In this document: in pieces, positions 1-13,090 of the stretch
Numbering within the stretch: the first letter of the stretch is position 1
Layout of the letters: each line of letters starts with the position of its first letter
Assembly: GCF_004027225.2 (NCBI RefSeq)
Contig: NC_046358.1
Span: 67,351,028 to 67,415,027 of the forward strand
DNA: 64,000 nucleotides
Direction of reading: 5' to 3'
Source of the DNA: Strigops habroptila
Taxonomy: Eukaryota; Chordata; Aves; Psittaciformes; Psittacidae
Notes under the pieces: model-generated
Database searches by the model: none
Seen by the model: the letters and a program-made list of their open reading frames with translations, nothing else
What the model was told of the DNA's origin: nothing
Made by a program: the position numbers and the translations under genes

Positions 1-92
1 CCATTTACCACTTCTTTGGGCAACCTGTTCCAGTGCCTCACCACCCTCACAGAAAAGAACTTCTTCCTAATATATAACCTGACTTCCCCTCA
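1..92 (-). repeat. CR1 LINE 3' fragment, cut by window edge
   Basis: Reverse-strand CR1 3' region. The text 'gggcaacctgttccagtgcc' followed by 'accctcaca' and 'gaacttcttcctaata' is the antisense of the conserved C-terminal part of CR1 ORF2. Similarity fades after about base 92. The element continues beyond the start of the window. Confidence 0.85.
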
Positions 93-684
93 GTATGAAG
101 CAGACAGACTGTGGTCCCTTATGCTGCCTGAATGCTGATGCCAAAACAAAGTTTCTTTTGAAATCAGAGCCATGGCCCAGACTGTCACGCAACTGCCAAC
201 AGGATCTATCTGCTCTGTGAGAAATTGGAGTGCTATGGTACAGAGGCACAGCTAAGGGAGATACCTGACAAAGAAAACACTTCTAACATTGCATTTTAAA
301 GCTTACAAACATGCTCTAATAAACCAGCTACAAGAATTCAGCGTTGCAAGTGTTTTTTCTCCACTTGCTAAGTCTACTTCCTCTAGTAGGGACGATGCAG
401 AATCTAAACAAGCTCATTCTTGGGATTCTGCAGTAGCTGCATTTTCAATGACATTTGCATAGTTGTCTCACTAAGTGAACCTGTTACAGGTCTCATTGTC
501 ACCACTGCAACTAACTATACAGTGAGGAAAGCACAACCTGTTCCTTATCTAGCCACATTTTTCAATTAAGACACACAGTTAGTTGTGTCATCTAGAATAT
601 GCCTTCAGAACATGAATCCAAACTTTCAGGAAAAATTCTCCTCCTGTACCAAACCATTAATAAGTTTTTAAAATTCTAAACATT
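93..684. other. Unassigned DNA
   Basis: AT-rich sequence between two CR1 copies. I see no coding region, RNA gene or recognisable repeat in it. Confidence 0.5.
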
Positions 685-1349
685 TCTAAATGTGGCAGTC
701 TGGTAAAGATCCTGCTGATTGGAAAGGGAGAAATACAACCCCCATTTTTAAAAAGGGAAAAGAGGAAGTCCTAGAGAACTACAGGTCAGTTAGCCTCGCT
801 TCGATTTCGCACAAAATCATGGAGCAGATCCTCCTGGAAACCATGCTAAGGCACATGGGCAATAAGGGGGTGACTGGTGACAGCCAATGTGGCTTCACTA
901 AGGGCAAATCATGCCTGACAAATTTGGTGGCCCTTTTACAATGGGGCCACAGCACTGGTGGATAAGGGGAGAGCAACTGATATCATCTACCTGGATTTGG
1001 GCAAGGCATTTGACACTGTCCTGAACGACTTGTTCAGCCTGGAGCAGAGAAGGCTCCAGACAGACCTTATAAACAATCTTCCAATATCTAAAGGGGGCAG
1101 CAAGAAATCTGGAGAGGGACTTTTTACAAGGGCATGTAGTGATAGGACAAGGGGGAATGTTTTTAAAATGAAAGAGGGGAGATTTAAATTAGATCTTAGG
1201 AAGTTCTTCCCTGTGAAGGTGGTGAGGCCCCAGCACAGGTTGCCCAGAGAAGTTGTGGCTGCCCCATCCCTGGCAGCGTTCAAGGCCAGGTTGGACAGGG
1301 CTTGGAGCAACTTGGTCTAGTGGAACCATTCCATGATTCTATGATTCTA
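685..1349 (+). repeat. CR1 LINE with partial reverse transcriptase, internally deleted
   Basis: Sense-strand CR1. Bases 690-965 translate to a typical CR1 RT segment ([55 protein letters not shown]). The next frame (958-1030) continues with [20 protein letters not shown], so there is a small frameshift near 958. At about 1030 the sequence jumps straight to the far C-terminal part of ORF2 (LFSLEQRRLQTDLI...SGEGLFTRACSDRTRGN...[19 protein letters not shown]). The RT catalytic palm and several hundred bases are therefore missing. A second small deletion removes the usual 'ggtgtccctgcc' stretch just before the 3' octamers 'ccatgattctatgattct'. This is a dead copy with no intact ORF. Confidence 0.9.
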
Positions 1350-3228
1350 AATCAACTTTGAAAGATGGCAGAGCAAGACAGGTCTGTCTCAGGAAATGTA
1401 GACTATTTTTGTTGAACATCTGGTATTCAAAGCAGTAATGACCCAGTGCCTCATAAACCAGAATACTTCTGGACACATTGTGTAGGACCCATCTCAGTAA
1501 ACATTAGATAACTAAAAGCTGTCATCTAAATTAGTCATCTAGTCTTCCTTTATAGTCAATGGGGAGAAATAAACACCTTCAGGGGGTGATTCATCTCATA
1601 GAAGATAAACATCTAAAACAGCTTAGACAAATTGTCTGCCTACAATGTCTAGTTCTCTTAATAAAAAGAGGTTATACAACTAGCTTAAATTGAGGCAATC
1701 TTTCAGACATTTGAAATTAGACAAGACAAATCCTGTTTCACTCCTGTTTGTTTGGAAAATCAAAGAACACAGAATAAGAGAAAAATAACAGTAGTCTACA
1801 ATATTAAGTTTTTCCAAGAATAAGTTAACCAAATAATTGGAAAATATTTTCAAACTCTCTCTTTCAGATTATTATTTTTAAGAACTTGTCTAGTGGACAC
1901 ATATGGTGTTCAGAAATACACTATTCAGCTGTTCTTTACCAACATTTGTTGAAAGATCTTATGATGTCTAAAATTTGAACCATGAATTGACTTTTGCTTA
2001 CAGGAATTCAAATTATGTCTTTACATTTTTAAAGGACATAAGTATAGGTTATAGTGTGCATTTTGACAAGAAGAACATGGAAAAGGACTATGGGTATTCT
2101 AGTAGGGTGGTTGAAACACAAATCACCAAATCATAAAACAAGAGAGGGAAAAAAAATAAAAAAAACCATATTCTTTTACTACTGCAAAAGATAATCACAG
2201 TGGTATAAAATTTGCAAGCATAGATCTTAGAAAGGACACTAAGGAAGTAAAATCCCATTACAATCCAGATTACCATGTCAGAAGGGATGAACTAATTAGA
2301 AAAGAAATTTGGACATGCTAAAGCTTACGTAGATAAATAGTGGAAATTGATTTGTAAAACATTATAATCAGTGGTTAATCCAATGACATTTTATGCTATT
2401 TAATATATATTTTCATTGAAGTGTTCTCCCAGTACTTTCACATACATATGACAGACTGAAAGCAGTTAGCTATTTTACTCAGCTGAAATTCTTTGCATTC
2501 CTATCATGTGATATTCAGGGTCCCTTTTATCTAATATATAGATGACAATGACCTCTTCTGCAATGGTATCTAAATATTACTTGAACATTGAAGGCATAAC
2601 TGAGTTTTTTATTTCAAGTGACTTTGACTTTGCTAATTGAATCTCAGAACTAATCCAAAAAGTTAGTAGTACCTAAAAGTCAGTGAGACAGTCCATGCAA
2701 ATTTTAAATGACATTTGAAAAAAATCTATAGCAAAACGGCATGTCATATGATCAGTAGGTAAATTGTTTGCTTATGGAATGGGGAACAAAACTACAGCTT
2801 AAGTTACAGAAGTATTCAGCACTTAGTAAACACTGTCCACATGTGCCACAGGATATTCATGTAATCGCTATCATCCAGAGATTACCAGGAATCTGTACAC
2901 TTCAGCATCCCTTCCATAACCTTCACTGTATCATTCAGTACCTGAATAGCAGTAAATACTTCACAGCAGATATATCTAGAGTATTACTGCTATAGAATAT
3001 GTAGGAAAGCATAGCAAACCTACCAGAAATGTGAGCTGGGATGCTCACATCTGGAAAAGATGTGAGGTTTAACGTAAAGGGAAAGAATATGCAGAGGCTC
3101 CATCATCACTTACCACCACTGTTGAATGGAAGAAGATCGAGACTGTTCTTGCGATGTCCTCATCTGCAATACATGACTATTGAGCACACCAGAAGTTGAT
3201 GATAAGAACTATCCTGCAATTTAGCAAG
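1350..3228. other. Unassigned AT-rich DNA
   Basis: No gene, RNA or known repeat recognised. There is an A-rich run near 2148-2166. Open frames here are short and look like chance. Confidence 0.5.
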
Positions 3229-3610
3229 CTGAGAAAATTGGGGCTGTTCAGCCTGGAGAAAAGAAGCTGCATGGAGACCTCAAAGCAGCCTTCCGGTGTC
3301 TGAAGGATTCCAGAGAGGGACTCTTCAACAGAGACTGTAATGATAGGACAAGGGGTGATGGGTTTAAACTGAAACAGGGAAGTTCAGGTTAGATATAAGG
3401 AAGAAATTCTTCCCTGTGAGGGTGCTGAGGCACTGGCACAGGTTGCCCAGGGAAGCTGTGGCTGCCTCATCCCTGGCAGTGTTCAAGGCCAGATTGGACA
3501 GGGCTTGGAGCAATTTGGTCTAGTGGAAGGTGTCCCTGCCCATGGCAGGGGGGTTGGAACTGGATGAGCTTTAAGGTCCCTTCAAACTCAAACCATTCTG
3601 TGATTCTATG
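3229..3610 (+). repeat. CR1 LINE 3' fragment
   Basis: Sense CR1 starting at 'gagaaaattggggctgttca' and running through 'ggttgcccagggaagctgtg' and 'ttcaaggccagattggacag' to the 3' end 'accattctgtgattctatga'. The whole ORF2 C-terminus and 3' tail are present but disrupted by small indels. No long open frame remains. Confidence 0.92.
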
Positions 3611-5415
3611 AGCTATACTATTTTAAAAAGTGGGAATGATAAGGAAAGAAAATACTTTTGGGGTTTGGGTTTTTTTTTTTTGTTTGGTTTGAGGTTTTTT
3701 TGTTATTTGTGCTATTTGTGTTATTTGCATGTTTGATAGAGCACTTTTTTTTTTTTTTTTTAATCCAATATGTTGGTTAAATCTCTGGGTGAATTAATTA
3801 CAAAACTTGCTTATTTACATTCCTCTGTAGATTCAAAGCAAGCTGTTGTTTTCATTTAATGTACCAAATTGCATAACAAATAATAGTGGGGAAGGCTGCA
3901 TTTTAGAAATCGTTAAAATAATGTCTTTAAGACTGATTTATTCTGCCAAAGAATAACCAGCTATTCACGATCCATTCAGCTTGGTATCTTGTTTTTGAAA
4001 ATAGCCAATTGTGAATACATAGGAAAAAGAGTATCAGAACAGAGAAATTTATACTGCAAGACTTCCCTGGGAACCTTCCAGCAGTTTGGAATTTTATATC
4101 CAACTGATTAATTTAATTTTGTCTTCAGCTTTTTTCTTAATAGTTCTTGATAGACATTTTTTCATTGGTTAGTCCATTTTTTCTTTAATGGCAAAACCCC
4201 CGATAATTATAAAACAATGTTAAATCTTTATTTTGATTTTTGATGGTGTATCTTTTGATTTCCTTACTATTTTGGACATTACTGAAGTGTCCATTATCTA
4301 CATTCAACGAATATTGCAGAACACGTTTTGTCAGCTCAGTAATGCCTACAGTTAGGCTTTATAGATCACCTTAGTGATCTATAGATCATCAATTATTCTG
4401 GCCTTAAACCAGAAAAGATCATTATCACAACAGAATAAGTACTAAAATAGAGCAGAAAAATGTGTTTGGGCTTAGGAAATATGATCTATAATGCTATTTG
4501 GATTTCAGATATGACAAAGCATTCACAGACAAAATTTGGGTTTAGTTTTGGCTCTAGGTCTGTAAGATGTAGCCATGCAAAGTAGGTTCATTGACGATAT
4601 GAAAGGTTTTAAAATCCTAACATTGAAAGTCACTGTGTAAGGAAATAACGAACCACCTATTACATTAATGTAAAACCAGATCAAAAGTACTAGAAAAAAG
4701 TCTGGAGGACTGTAACTTCTGAATGTGGATTCTGTAGAGAGCTGGCCTCTGGCAGCAGTTTGTATGCTTTACTGGCAGACTGTGCTACAACAGCTGCAGG
4801 GAATGAGGTGCTAAAGAATGATGATCTAATGATTAGGTTATTAGGTCTTCCAGACAAATGGTTAGCTTATTAATTGGTAGTTATAATTAAGATCTTTATT
4901 TTGGCTTCTGCAGAAGTGAGGGATAACAATCTTCGTATCACCAGTAGAGAAGATTCTCTTTTGATTTAGATACATGCACACACAGTTTTGGAAGGTAATC
5001 TACAAAGCACATAAAATCCATAATTTCTTGTAGTGATTTTTAACAGACTCTACTATTGCCTTTCAGAGAATCAATGGAACCTCACTGGCTGAAATGTGAG
5101 GCTCACCTGGAAATGATTTTGGAACATAACTATCTAGACTGGTTTCTATCTTATAGTCTTATGATAAATAGCTCTGTTGAAAGAAAGCAGAGATTAAGAT
5201 TTCAGTTCTGCTCTGTCAGTACAGAGGAGCTCTGTGTGCAAGTCGACATCTATATAGGGTTAAATGCACAACAGGGTGCTTTCCGCAGAAGTTAAAGAAA
5301 ACCAAAATGGCAAAAACATGATCAGCATAAATGATGCTGTTCCTTCAAAAATTAGTATCAGCAGAAACGATAGTAAACATCACAGGATAAAACACAGTAT
5401 GGAATCCAGTCCCAC
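3611..5415. other. Unassigned AT-rich DNA with poly-T runs
   Basis: It contains T-rich runs at about 3670-3681 and a 17-T run at 3745-3761. A small imperfect hairpin (gatcac...gtgatc) lies near 4364-4380. No gene recognised. Confidence 0.5.
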
Positions 5416-5562
5416 TGAATAGAATCAAATAGAATATTTCAGTTGGAAGGGACCTACAATGATCATGTAGTTCTACTGTCTGACCACTTCTGGGCTGACC
5501 AAAAGTTAAAGCACATTACTAAGGGAACTGTCCAAATGCCTCTTAAACACTGCTAGGTGACT
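5416..5562 (-). repeat. Old CR1 LINE 3' fragment
   Basis: Antisense CR1 of an older subfamily type: 'agaatatttcagttggaagg' at the 3' end, then 'ctgaccacttctgggctgac', then 'gtccaaatgcctcttaaaca'. It is clearly more diverged than the other CR1 copies in the window and fades out after about 5560. Confidence 0.8.
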
Positions 5563-8522
5563 CCTTTTCATTTACAGACAGCACTTGTGAAAATATTGCA
5601 GCTGGCAATTTATCCCTCATTTTCTCATTTCATCTTGCTGTTTCTTTAATTATATATTATTAACTTCTCTAGGAATCAATGTCTTCCTTAAATGACTTCT
5701 AGTTGTATGAGATATTCCAAAATGCCAATAAGAACTAAAAATTCCTGGCAAGTTGCAGAAAATATGCTCCAAGTATAGATGGTGACTTGGTTTGCCTAGC
5801 TTCCCAGACAAACCAGCCAACTCATAGCTTTATAGTAGGGTATTTCACCTCTTTTATCACAGTGCAGTCCTCTTATACTGGTGGAATGAAATTACCTGGT
5901 CTATGTGCTCTAATATACTGTTAATGTCCTCTATTGTCATGTACTAGATACAGATTTACAGTAAACTTTAAGCAATAAAAACCTAGAATTGAGACACTGA
6001 CTTTTAAGGATCTCAGTCTGGCTCTTCTAGACATCCTTAGGATGTTTTACTAAACTTTCCTCACAAACTCTAAGGGCTAAGCCCCAGGAGACTAATCCTC
6101 TTCCATTTTCTGTCATAAGAATAACAAGTTTAAAAAACCTGGACATCTCAGTCTTCAAGAGTGGCTGAGTGGAAGAGATGTAGACCACTTCCAGTTTCAG
6201 CCTAATGAGCTCTAAGCTGCACACAATAGAATAGCCACAGCCAGTTCACTTCCTAGAAAATGGCAGAATATTTTACTAAGCAGTCAACAGTTCTCATTTT
6301 TGTTGTTGCTTTTATTGTTATGATTATTTCAAGCTAATATCTCTTAATTATGATGATTAAATTACTTGATACTGAGATTTATGCAAGAAAAACAATTTAG
6401 AAAAAAACTTCTTGGCATACTATCCATTTAAAACTGTTAGCTGAAAGAAATTTTAAATAAAATAATTTTCAAATTAGAACACTGGGATTTTTAAACATTA
6501 ATATCTTGAAAAACCTACCTTCTGTTATCAGCAAACACATTGCCAGCTCTGAATCTATTTATAGGACAAATTATGACCTTGGCACCTCTATTCATGTGCA
6601 TGAGAATTCTGGGAGGCTCCACAGCAGCAGAAATGTTGTAACAGCTTTATGCAAAAATGTGTGTCAGAACATGACAAACCCAAACCTGAAACTCTTCTAT
6701 TAAAGTCCTTGTGCTTTAGAGTTAAAACACAACAGGTTTATAAGCCCCATGCTGCCTTATGCTGCACTTAAGGTTGTCCCTGTGGCCCAGAGGTTTGTGA
6801 TTGCTCTGAAGACTAGCAGACTAGCAGGAGTGTGACAAGCCAGGCGGGCTTATGCTTGGTCTTCCTTCCTTTCAGCAATCAATAGTAAGAGATATCTTTG
6901 TTAGTTCCATTCTGTCTTTCAGAGACTTGTTTAAATGCCAGAAAAGAGTTAGTCAAATATGCTGGCATTAAATGGATGTGCCTTCAGTGCAGGTTTAACA
7001 TTTAGTTCAGACTGGAAGAAATAGTCTTTATTTGGGCTTTGAATATTTTCTCATGGTACTAAGCCCTAAGGTCTAGCATGCAAGAGAAACAGAACTGTAG
7101 ATATACATAATGATAAATAGTCCGTTACAAGTTCTCAGCTAAGTACTTAGTTAATTTCTCAAGTTCTTTGGCTTATCTACAAAACTTTTCTATATTTCTG
7201 ATTTTAAATTAAATACTTGTAATTTCTGTGTATGAACATTCTGAATATTTAATGAAGTAGTGAACAAATAGCTTTTGAAAGCACCAGAGGAGATTTCTGT
7301 TTCTTTAAGGAATTAATTGCATAATTAAATGTAAAATAATCACAATATTTTTTGAAGAATGCTTATAGAAATCTTTCCTTCCTGTTTTCCCTTGTGTCTG
7401 TCTTCTTTTTAGCAAGTAGTGTCTTGGCAGAGCAATTCTAAGATTGACATATGCATGAACTCAAGCTGACTAAGTCAGTGCTGATTTCAATTACATGTTG
7501 TTTTTGCAAATATGTATCTTTGTAACACCTGGTGTTATTTTAATGCTGTGTAAAAAGAGAGCTTTTTCAAAATAAATGCATGCAAACAAGAGATGGTATT
7601 ATTAAGGAAAATATTATGTTGCAGATTCTAAGGCTGATTACACATTTCATAACCCTTAATAATAGATAGCATTATTGTTTTATTTATTTTAAATATTTGA
7701 GATTTTTTTTCCTTCTTCTGTAAAACATCTTTCTCGGAGCCATTTTTACCAAGTGAGAGTAACTTGGTAATCCTCTTCCTCTTGTTCACTCTAGGGGTTG
7801 TGATGATGATTCTGGGAAGGTTGTTCTGAATTACCCTTATATTTCTATTGCTTTCTCACTGTTGTTTGTTGTTTGGTTTTGGTTTTTTTTTTCCTAAACT
7901 TACCATTAAAAATATAGAAATTCAATTTAATTTGAAGTTCTGGTGCCTCATAGTTTACTCCATATCTGACATAAGGTGAAAGAAGAATGTGTGGTCCTAC
8001 ATTTGACTCTAGATTAGGAGAATAAAATAGGTATCTATCCAAGTGTAACAGGATTCATATTTTCTTTAAAATGTTTGTTTCCATATATTATCCTTTACAT
8101 CATTGCACAATATGAATACAAAAGTTATGTAGAACAAAAGCTGAATGATAACCTTTTATATGCCTGTTGCACCATTATAAATGCTGACAGCAGGTAAATG
8201 CTGCAGCATTAGTCTTAACATTTGATTCTGTGCATTAGATTTTGTCTCAAAATAAGCTATGAAAAATATATCCAGGCGAGTTCTGAGCTCTGTCATAAAT
8301 TATTCTATTTTACATTCAAAAAATGTACCCCATACATATACACACATATGCAAGTATGAAATTAATGTCAAACATTATTTTTGCCTTCTTTTCCAGATAA
8401 GTGAGAAAAAAATCAGCTAACAATCCTTCCCCAACCAAAGCATAAGCCACTTCTTCAAACAAGTACTTGAGAGAATAGGTGAGTCTTTTGTTGTGTTGTA
8501 AAGGTCAAAAGACAGCCTCTGC
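5563..8522. other. Unassigned AT-rich DNA
   Basis: Nothing I can name. A (TTG)-rich/poly-T patch lies at 7858-7892. The open frames are short and lack recognisable domains. Confidence 0.5.
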
Positions 8523-8527
8523 CAGAT

Positions 8528-9091
8528 TGTCCTGGGTTCAGCTATAGCAGCCATTTTTCTCCTTCTTAGTAGCTGGTGCAGTGCTGTGTTTTTTAACTTT
8601 CAGCCTGGGAACAACGCTGATAACACTGATGTTTTTAGTTGTTGCTAAGTAATGTTTACTCCAACCAAGGACTTTCTCAGTCTCATGCTTTGCCAGGGAG
8701 GAGGGGAAGCCGGGAGGAAGCAGAGACAGGACACCTGACCCAAACTAGCCAAAGGGGTATTCCATACCACAGCACGTCATGCCCAGTATATAAACTGGGG
8801 GGAGTTACCCAAAAGGCCCAGATCACTGCTCGGGTCAGGCTCGGTATCGGTCGGCGGGTGGTGAGCCATTGTATCCTCTCCCCTTGTTATTTCACTAATC
8901 ATTATTATAACTGGTGGTAGCAGTAGTGGTTTTGTGTTATACCTTAGTTGTGGGACTGCTCTTATCTCAACCCGTGGAAGTTACATTCTTCCGATTCTCC
9001 TCCCCATCCCTCCGGGAGCGGGGGGAGGAAGGGGGGGAGTGAGCGAGCGGCTGTGTGGTTCTGAGTTACCGGCTGGGCTCAAACCATGACA
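8528..9091 (+). mobile_element. Solo LTR, family A (same family as the provirus)
   Basis: This 564-bp block starts TGTCCTGGGTTCAG and ends AAACCATGACA. It matches both proviral LTRs at 34447-35012 and 41099-41664 along its length, including a TATA element (tatataaa) in the middle and a G-rich stretch near the 3' end. It is flanked by a perfect 5-bp direct repeat CAGAT at 8523-8527 and 9092-9096, which shows it was an independent integration. No internal viral sequence remains, so the provirus was lost by LTR-LTR recombination. Confidence 0.93.
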
Positions 9092-9096
9092 CAGAT

Positions 9097-12000
9097 CATA
9101 CAGGAAATATTAATTTCATTATTTCTGGTTATGGAAGTCTAGCTATACTTGCAGAGTTTCTCTGTATTCGATTTCCATTATTTGTGTTACTGTATTGTTG
9201 TATGATCTGGATAAAGGTCATGTTTAATAAAAGCCTGTTCAGTCATGCTTTTCATTATTTCTGATTCATATTTCTTCTTGTTACACTTTCAAAATTTTGT
9301 TTTCAGATGAGCAACTTTCTTCTGTAGAAGGCCAGACAAATAACAAAGCCTCACACAAGCTGTCTTCCTTCTGTGATCTGTTGATTCTGCTTTTTCTCAA
9401 ACAAACTATAAAGAACAATTTTTCTTAATGCAGCAACCTTCTTATTTCAGAATGTTTCCGTATTGTACAAGAACTTAGTCTCAAAAAGTGCTTTCTTCCT
9501 TCCAAATTTTAATTTTTTAGGGACTAAAAATTCAGTTGGGCAAAATCTATTCATCTGTGTCAATATTCCCACTACCTCTTGCTTGCTTTGTCAGAAAGGT
9601 TTGACATTAGCTTAGACCAAGACTTTCATAGACTTTCACAGACTTTCACATGAAGACACTTACCCTGAATCATTTACATGAATCATGTATCATTAAAAGA
9701 TGGAAAACATACAAAATACAGATAAGTTGTGAGCCCCAGAAATCACAAAATTTAGAATTTGCAAGCTTAGATAAATTTTGCTGGAAATTCTTCCCATGAG
9801 AAGGGCAAGGAAGCAGCTCTGATAATAGCAAAATGCTGTATTTTCATACTTTTAAAAATAAAGTTTAAATATTTGTTGTAAATTGAAGTTATTTTAAATT
9901 TAATGTCTAAATTATCTTTTTTATTTTTTAATCTTGTACTACAAATCAGAATAAAAGATCTACTTTCTGAGTTTGCATTTTACTTTATGGAGCATTCAAA
10001 AATGTTTTCAGTTTTTGTTCCCTCCAACTAATAGTTTAACTTCAAAGTCTTGAAGTACTACTTAAAAATACAAATACTAACCACAAATAGAGATGTCACC
10101 TATATACAGATATAAATAGTATAAAAAAACTGGTGAAATTTCTAAGGCTTTCAAAATAAATCAATCTAATAAAACAAATACTTGTCTGAAGTAGGTAATG
10201 AACTTTCTTCATTGCAGTTTACAGGATTCATGTTTCCTATTTATCACTGACAAATGCATGATAGTAATTTAGTGAAGACGACCTAGTATTCACAAATTGG
10301 AAAAACTGGTTTTAGAAAGTCAAAAACATTAGTGTTGAGGAAATCTAAAGAGATTCCTCCCCTCCCTCACTCTGCTTTTGGATCTTTTTCATTAAATGAT
10401 CTGCCTGAATCCGATACATAAGGTAAAAATAATATTGTTTAATTTCCTGTTTAACTTATTGATTTCCTGTGTGCACCGACTTAAATCCTGTGGTGGTTTT
10501 CTGTTCATTCTAGTGGTACTGATCATCTTATAAGTTGTATAACTCTGATACATGCCAGGTATTTTAATTGTATTGATATGTTTGAATGATTTGTTGTATC
10601 TATGGTTTTTAAAAATAGTAAATATTTAACAATATTTCAAAAGAAATGTGGCTTGTAAGTGCAACAGATTATTTTCTGAGATATTTTAACTTAGATATAC
10701 CTTGGTAGTTTTGTAATGATCTTTTTGATATTGAGGTTTTACGTGGTGGGGGCAGAAGTAGTGGTTCAGGTATATTAATTGGCCTGAGATTAAAGGGTTG
10801 TTGGTTTTTCTTAATTAAGCTCCCAAAACAATACCACTGCTGCATATTATTAAGCATCAGTAAGACTATGAAGTTTCTACACCTAAGATAATAGTTTGAA
10901 CTTGATAAATACTTTCTGAGAAATTATTGGGACATAACAAATTTAGTAGCAGACTATCACATCTGTAGTTCTAGGTTGATTCTTTAAATGAGAAATTGTT
11001 GTAAAATTTTAATGCATCTTCCTTTTAAGATAGAGTCAGAAAGAAACAGAAAAAACCTCTGCAACAAGCAAATTAATAAATAAAAGTAGAATTCAAAACA
11101 GGAACAATACAGATAGTTTTAGGAGGAGACATCTTTTTATCTCCAGAAAACTTTTGTCAAGAACTTTCCAAATGGAACTTTTGCAGAGCAAAGCAAGAGG
11201 AATTTAAGCTTCTGACAAGCTCCTCTTCACTGAGCTTTGACAACAATAATGGTGATATTTTTGTGGTGTACATAATTAGGCGTGCACTTCAGGATACTTT
11301 CCTTTGTTCACAGATACATTACTCTTTGGCACTTCTTTTGACATGGCATCAACAAAGATGATTTTTGAGTTACTATTTTTTTTTGCCAGGTTACATGAAC
11401 CCAGTTTAAAGATAATTAAACACAAAACACTGAACAGTTTTCATATAATACTGATTCTGTCATTAAAGGCTTTGGACAGTTTTAAAATGGAGGTTTAGCT
11501 CATTACTTGTCTTCAGAGCTAAATAGTCTTCCAAAACCAAGGCTGACCATGGCCTCCTTCAGCCTTTTAAAACAAATAATCTATGATGGCATTTCCATAA
11601 AATGCTAGAAGTGCACTGAGTAGATTGTCTGACCATCAAGTGGTGCCATCTAGTAAAGGTTACTTTAAGAAGTAGCCAATCCAAGTACTCGTGCCAGCTC
11701 CAGGAGTGGTGACTCATAGCATCTAGCTATTCTACTTTAAATCAGCAAGCCTATGTGAATAAAGACTAGAAGAAACGCAATCCTATAGTTTGTAGTGTTA
11801 GGGGAATCATGAAGACTGAGGCTGTTCTAAGTGCCTGTTCAAATAAAACGTACATTCAAAGTATTACTTTTCTCACAACGACCTTGAAACAGCGTCCCTC
11901 TCATTTCAGTAGTCTTCCATCAGAGTGCAAAAACAGAAATAAGATAAAAAACAACTTCACAGTCAGCCTTTCAGAAGCAGCCTCTGGTCACAATAAATCC

Positions 12001-12249
12001 CATTTGACTTATTTGTGCCACTGGATTTAGACAATATCACTGAATGTGATAAAAAAAATTGCCTTTGTATGATCACTATATAAGTAAAAAGAGTAACAAT
12101 CACCCATTTATAATACATCATCTATGAATGGTGATACATACTAGTATTTATATTATGAACACAAAGCATTTCCATTCCAGAACTGCATACAGCTTCTGTG
12201 GGCAAAACAAATAAATAAACTCCAAGCCTCCTAATGATACTCAAATCCT
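9097..12249. other. Unassigned AT-rich DNA
   Basis: No gene or known repeat recognised. The only local structure is a triple short repeat 'agactttca(t/c)' at about 9624-9651. Confidence 0.5.
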
Positions 12250-12369
12250 AAGGCCAGAGGTCATGCAGTCAAGCCCAGACATAGATGTATCACGACTAAT
12301 CCATAAGGACTTTATCTGCCAAATGGAATCCTTATGTACCTAGCATCACTACAGCCATTCATAGGCCAC

Positions 12370-13090
12370 CATTTCTGGCCTCAGCTATTAGGGAGGGCAT
12401 GCTGCTGAAAGAAACAGTTGTGCAGAAATGCCTTTCTGCAGCAGTGTGCTGAGGCCAAAGGCAGGCAGATACCCTGTGGTTTGATTCAGCCCTCAGATGA
12501 TGATGATCATCACAGGGTCAGAGGAGGGTGCTGGGTTGGCACAAGCAGATGTTTCCACAGGAAAAGCAGGCTGGTGACAAGCAGGGTGGGCAAAACTACA
12601 GCCTTGCCAGCAAGGACACCAACCTGCAGTATGTGAGCAAGCAAAGTGTGGAAGGTCCAGAGACAGTAACCAGGGCCAGATAGTGGTTGTCAAACCAACC
12701 TGCAGTGACGAGTTAGGTCCGAGGTCTATCTGGGGAGCTAGGTCTAGTCAGGAGCAGCAAGAAACAGCGTGGCACACCAAACCTGCCACGTGGCTCAGGC
12801 AAGAACTAAATGTTGTTCTGGAGGGGAGGGAATGGGAGGCTGTCCCCATAAAAGGCTCCTCATATCTCTGCCTCCATCAGCTCATCACAGAAGTCTGTTG
12901 CTGTTTGTCCAGCTGTGATGGGTTAGAGGTAGGGTGCACTGGCAGCTCCATCCCTTGGAAGGGCAGGGGGAAAAGTTGCATGGACTGCTGGTATCATCTG
13001 GTTCCTGGTAAATGTATTCAGCCATCCGGGAAACCCACCTTGGTCCTCATCCAGCTCTGCAGCTTAAGCTTCCTGCAAGCAGTGGGATAG
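12370..13090. other. GC-richer unassigned block
   Basis: It stands out from its AT-rich surroundings by composition. It contains an open frame of 135 codons at 12683-13090 on the plus strand whose product shows no domain I recognise (cysteine-rich end, no signal peptide or membrane segment). A TATA-like 'ccataaaagg' lies near 12846. It could be an old LTR or other repeat, a CpG-poor regulatory region or a pseudogene fragment; I cannot decide between these. Confidence 0.25.
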
